Source: Propionigenium maris DSM 9537 (lineage in GTDB: Bacteria; Fusobacteriota; Fusobacteriia; Fusobacteriales; Fusobacteriaceae). Taken from it: 52,431 bases of DNA. The notes under the pieces are model-generated. The model had not been told where the DNA came from and did not search any database. It saw only the letters and a program-made list of their open reading frames with translations. The stretch lies in assembly GCF_027925155.1 (NCBI RefSeq), contig NZ_BSDY01000021.1, forward strand, positions 1-52,431. The letters are read 5' to 3'. The position numbers were made by a program, and so were the translations under genes. Shown here piece by piece: positions 50,269 through 52,431 of the stretch; position 1 is the stretch's first letter, and every line of letters begins with the position of its first letter.

Positions 50269-50749
50269 TTATCTAATCCATAGAACTGATTTCTTAGGCA
50301 TCTTATAGGAAAAGGGGTGGTTATATTCTTTTATTAATTTCCATTTAATTCTATCTCTCTCAAAACATAGCTTTGTGTTAGGTTTAAAAGTTATTTTAAC
50401 TTTTGCAATAGGACATTCCCGCCACCCTACAGATTTCGTCACTAAAATTATGCAAGAAAATATACCTATTTTTTCAATATGGACATTTAAATCATTTTTA
50501 AAACTGGGAGAATTTAAAATACCTGATAAGTTATTAGGGTCATTAAAATTTAAATGTAAAAATATTTTTTCTTTTGAATAAGTATCTCCCTCATTTGTCC
50601 AGTATTTTAAGACATCTTCTTTAATTTAAACGTTTCCTTTCTTTTATCCAACAGCTTATTTTGTTAATATTTGAAAATATAGTTACAACGATCCCACCAA
50701 CTATAGCACTTATAATATTTATTATTACTTGTTTAGATAACATCTCCAT
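50269..50749 (-). pseudogene. AT-rich gene with one frameshift, N-terminal membrane anchor
   Basis: The first part starts at the ATG at 50749 behind GGGGGAG and encodes 42 residues with one membrane span (VIINIISAIVGGIVVTIF), ending at TAA 50623-50621. The +1 frame is open from 50625 to the TAA at 50269 (118 codons, KEDVLKYWTNEGDTYSKEK ... KKSVLWIR) and has no start codon of its own. Removing one base near 50622 joins them into about 159 residues: an anchor plus a soluble domain. The family is not recognised. It is clearly more AT-rich than neighbouring genes, suggesting transfer. A sequencing error, real decay or +1 frameshifting at the AAT-TAA site are all possible. Confidence 0.6.
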
Positions 50750-50891
50750 AACGCTCCCCCTTATATTTCTTATATTACTACTTTCAAAATTCAAAAACAA
50801 ATGTTTTAAAAAATAATTATTTTTTATTAAATACCAATAAGGCAGTGGCAGTGAAAATTTTTTATGAAGGTAAAATAACTGGTTAACTAAA

Positions 50892-50916
50892 AAACGACCT
50901 CATCGTTGAGGCCGTT
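50892..50916 (-). terminator. Terminator of 71-residue ORF
   Basis: AAACG-CCTCA/TGAGG-CGTTT stem with one mismatch and A/T-runs. Confidence 0.75.
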
Positions 50917-50947
50917 TTTCTATATCTATATACTTATACTATTTATC

Positions 50948-51163
50948 TTATCCGTGAATATCGTCATAATAAAAAACTTTTACGTACATATGTTGCATAT
51001 CCTCATAAACGAAAGTTGTTTCTATCTCAGACTTTACTCTAAAAGCCATTCCTGTTTTTCTTTTTTCCTCTTTCCACTTATTCACTTCTTGCTTCACTTC
51101 TTCTGCTGTTATGACTCCATCTGCCTTTATATTTTTCTGTATCATGATTCTCGTATCCTGCAT
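50948..51163 (-). CDS. Small cytoplasmic protein, unknown
   Basis: 71 residues, ATG behind AGGGGGAAATT. Begins MQDTRIMIQKNIKADGVITA; charged and helical in the middle (EEVKQEVNKWKEEKRK), beta-like end (TTFVYEDMQHMYVKVFYYDD). No signal or membrane segment. Strong ribosome site and terminator support a real gene. Family not recognised. Confidence 0.7.
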   Translation of the reverse strand: MQDTRIMIQKNIKADGVITAEEVKQEVNKWKEEKRKTGMAFRVKSEIETTFVYEDMQHMYVKVFYYDDIHG

Positions 51164-51391
51164 AATTTCCCCCTATTATATATAGATTACTATCTTTAAG
51201 TTATAGCATTTTATCTAATTATAGAGCAGTATGTCAAACCATTCTTCTATTTTCTTAATTAATGTTTAAAATATTAAATGTGAAATTCCATCCCTGGGGT
51301 ATTTAATACATTTTTTGCCATTCGCCCTTTACCCCTTTAAAGCTCTTATTTCGATTTTAAAGACCTCCTATGTTTCCAATGACAAACTTGC

Positions 51392-51484
51392 TCAAAACAA
51401 TTCCTCCCTTACCAGGTCCATTCTATTCTCACTCTTACCCGGGATCTCCCACCGGTCAATTCCCCTATGGGCAATATTTTTCAT
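51392..51484 (-). CDS. Doubtful 30-residue ORF, possible gene remnant
   Basis: Begins MKNIAHRGIDRWEIPGKSEN and ends VREELF. The ATG at 51484 follows CAGGGGGAGAAA, and the frame stays open upstream to 51556. The local base composition is more GC-rich than its surroundings. Adjacent frames hold further short open pieces on the same strand (TTGAGCAAGTTTG at about 51395; an ATG near 51320 behind AAAGGGCGA). The whole 51260-51560 stretch may be a decayed gene. Confidence 0.25.
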   Translation of the reverse strand: MKNIAHRGIDRWEIPGKSENRMDLVREELF

Positions 51485-51604
51485 TTTCTCCCCCTGGCAG
51501 TGGCGGGTAAGTTTTTTTGTCATGCGTGCAAAGCCCATGCTGACATCGCCCCTCATGATTTATATCTATTGTCTGAATAATAAGGTAAGCCCTTGGTTAA
51601 CTTC

Positions 51605-51850
51605 AAATAAAAAAGGAGCCTTACGGCTCCCCTAATTTTTTTTATCGACTGAAGATAGTCGTCCAGCTTCACAGTATTTTCCAGCTTCCTTCCGTCGGAC
51701 TTATTAGGTTCAATCTTGAGCCTGTAAGAAGGAAGGGAAACTCTGTATAAACTCTAAAAGACATTTATCGTAGGTCTTGATTTTTCGGATACATTTGTAT
51801 CAAGACAAAGGTATCGAATTGGTTCTTAACTGAGTAAAATTATAGATAAC
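51605..51850. repeat. Direct repeat flanking YwqK-like lipoprotein, copy 1
   Basis: Starts with AATAAAAAAGGAGCC-ttac-GGCTCC (hairpin 51615-51630), then TTTTTATCGACTGAAG. It ends with GAATTGGTTCTTAAC (51819) and GTAAAATTATAGATAA. The same start and end recur at 52218-52350. It contains a minus-oriented palindrome-headed part near 51776-51812 (TCTTGATTTTTCGGATAC...GTATCAAGAC). The hairpin probably ends the lipoprotein transcript. Confidence 0.55.
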
Positions 51851-51851
51851 C

Positions 51852-52064
51852 TTATTCAGATGTAATAACCCCATCCTTATACTGAATTTTGATAAACTTG
51901 TCCTCAGTTAAAGGTACTTTTTTGATAAGTGTTCCTGTGAATAACTTTTCCTTATAGTATAGCTTTCCCCCCTTAAGATCTAGTTTTGGATCGCCCATCT
52001 CAACCTCTTTTTTCATGCAGGCTGTAAATGCCAAAGCAATGCAAAGTAGTGTAAATTTTTTCAT
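51852..52064 (-). CDS. Small lipoprotein with YwqK/MORN-like repeat
   Basis: 70 residues from the ATG at 52064 behind GGGAGAGATTT. Lipobox AFTAC near residue 16. The mature part contains one KLYYKEKLFTGTLIKKV unit, typical of YwqK-type (MORN-variant) repeats, which normally occur in several copies. With only one and a half units it is a short or truncated member. Probably lipid-anchored; role unknown. Confidence 0.78.
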   Translation of the reverse strand: MKKFTLLCIALAFTACMKKEVEMGDPKLDLKGGKLYYKEKLFTGTLIKKVPLTEDKFIKIQYKDGVITSE

Positions 52065-52217
52065 AAATCTCTCCCTTTTTAAATCGGTTATTTTTTTCAA
52101 TATATTTTATCAGTATCCATTCAAAAAGACAACCACCTACCAATTCGATCTCTTTTAACTTCATCTTATACTTCAATCATTTAATAATGAGTAAGGTTTT
52201 TTATAATCTCCTAGACA

Positions 52218-52350
52218 ATAAAAAAGGAGCCTTCCGGCCCCCCTAATTTCTCTATTTTTATCGACTAAAGTTCTTAGGAAGATTATTTCCTAACTAATCC
52301 AATACCATCAGCAATTGGTCCTTAACTACGTAAAATATAGACAATCTCTA
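52218..52350. repeat. Direct repeat flanking YwqK-like lipoprotein, copy 2
   Basis: AATAAAAAAGGAGCC-ttcc-GGCCCC, TTTTTATCGACTAAAG, then GCAATTGGTCCTTAAC and GTAAAATATAGACAA. A shorter copy of 51605-51850, in the same orientation. Beyond it to the window end no gene is visible. Confidence 0.55.
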
Positions 52351-52431
52351 ATTCTTACTTTCTTATATTTAAGTATATCATTTATAAGGAGATTTTTTAA
52401 CTTTTGGTGATAATTTAAAATACATTATCAT

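Noticed and set aside
50375..50581. 68-codon plus-strand ORF
   Set aside because: Antisense to the longer frameshifted minus-strand reading frame, with no ribosome site.
51315..51635. 106-codon plus-strand ORF
   Set aside because: No ribosome site, runs into a terminator hairpin, and the minus strand shows better gene-like pieces.
1..52431. CRISPR arrays, tRNA/rRNA genes, intact transposases, prophage or replication origin
   Set aside because: No regularly spaced identical repeats, cloverleaf, conserved rRNA stretches, transposase motifs or DnaA-box cluster were seen.

Overview
The window looks like chromosomal DNA from a low-GC, diderm, fermentative anaerobe, most likely a marine or sediment member of the Fusobacteriota (Propionigenium/Ilyobacter-like). 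The grounds are the very strong GGAGG ribosome sites, outer-membrane barrel proteins ending in YRF, lipoproteins, class I glutamate dehydrogenase, a lysine riboswitch and heavy investment in peptide uptake. The genus is inference: no rRNA or other decisive marker is present.

Layout. 0.1-1.2 kb: an AT-rich CARB/PSE-type class A beta-lactamase gene stopped by one in-frame amber codon. 1.4-7.3 kb: glutamate dehydrogenase, a cytosolic reductive-dehalogenase/QueG-like iron-sulfur protein, an inositol-phosphatase-family enzyme, a stand-alone tail-less FtsZ and an M42 aminopeptidase. 7.4-23.6 kb: two complete oligopeptide ABC transporter operons on the minus strand, each with a near-identical promoter, one followed by oligoendopeptidase F. 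Together with the M42 peptidase and glutamate dehydrogenase these fit peptide and amino-acid fermentation. 24-38.8 kb: a lone pseudopilin, lipoproteins, dapF behind a lysine riboswitch, a glycosyltransferase, two c-di-GMP signalling proteins (Cache-GGDEF and SBP-SBP-GGDEF-EAL), GNAT and HIT proteins and an LRR protein.

39-52.4 kb is an accessory, repeat-rich region of small envelope or secreted proteins: related outer-membrane barrels, a His-rich protein, a secreted bactofilin-like protein with a membrane tail, a PheC-like periplasmic protein, a degenerate DMSP-lyase-like cupin, and five paralogues of a 74-residue secreted peptide precursor. Three transcription units of that family share one promoter design (a GTCAGGTGAC box exactly 24 nt from TATAAT). 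This region also holds most copies of two noncoding repeat families: a 165-bp terminator-plus-micro-ORF unit and palindrome-headed elements. A third family, a hairpin repeat of about 90 bp, is spread across the window. An AT-rich frameshifted gene and several small ORFs under 60 codons, read directly from the sequence, are also reported.

No tRNA, rRNA, CRISPR array, intact transposase, prophage or replication origin was seen.
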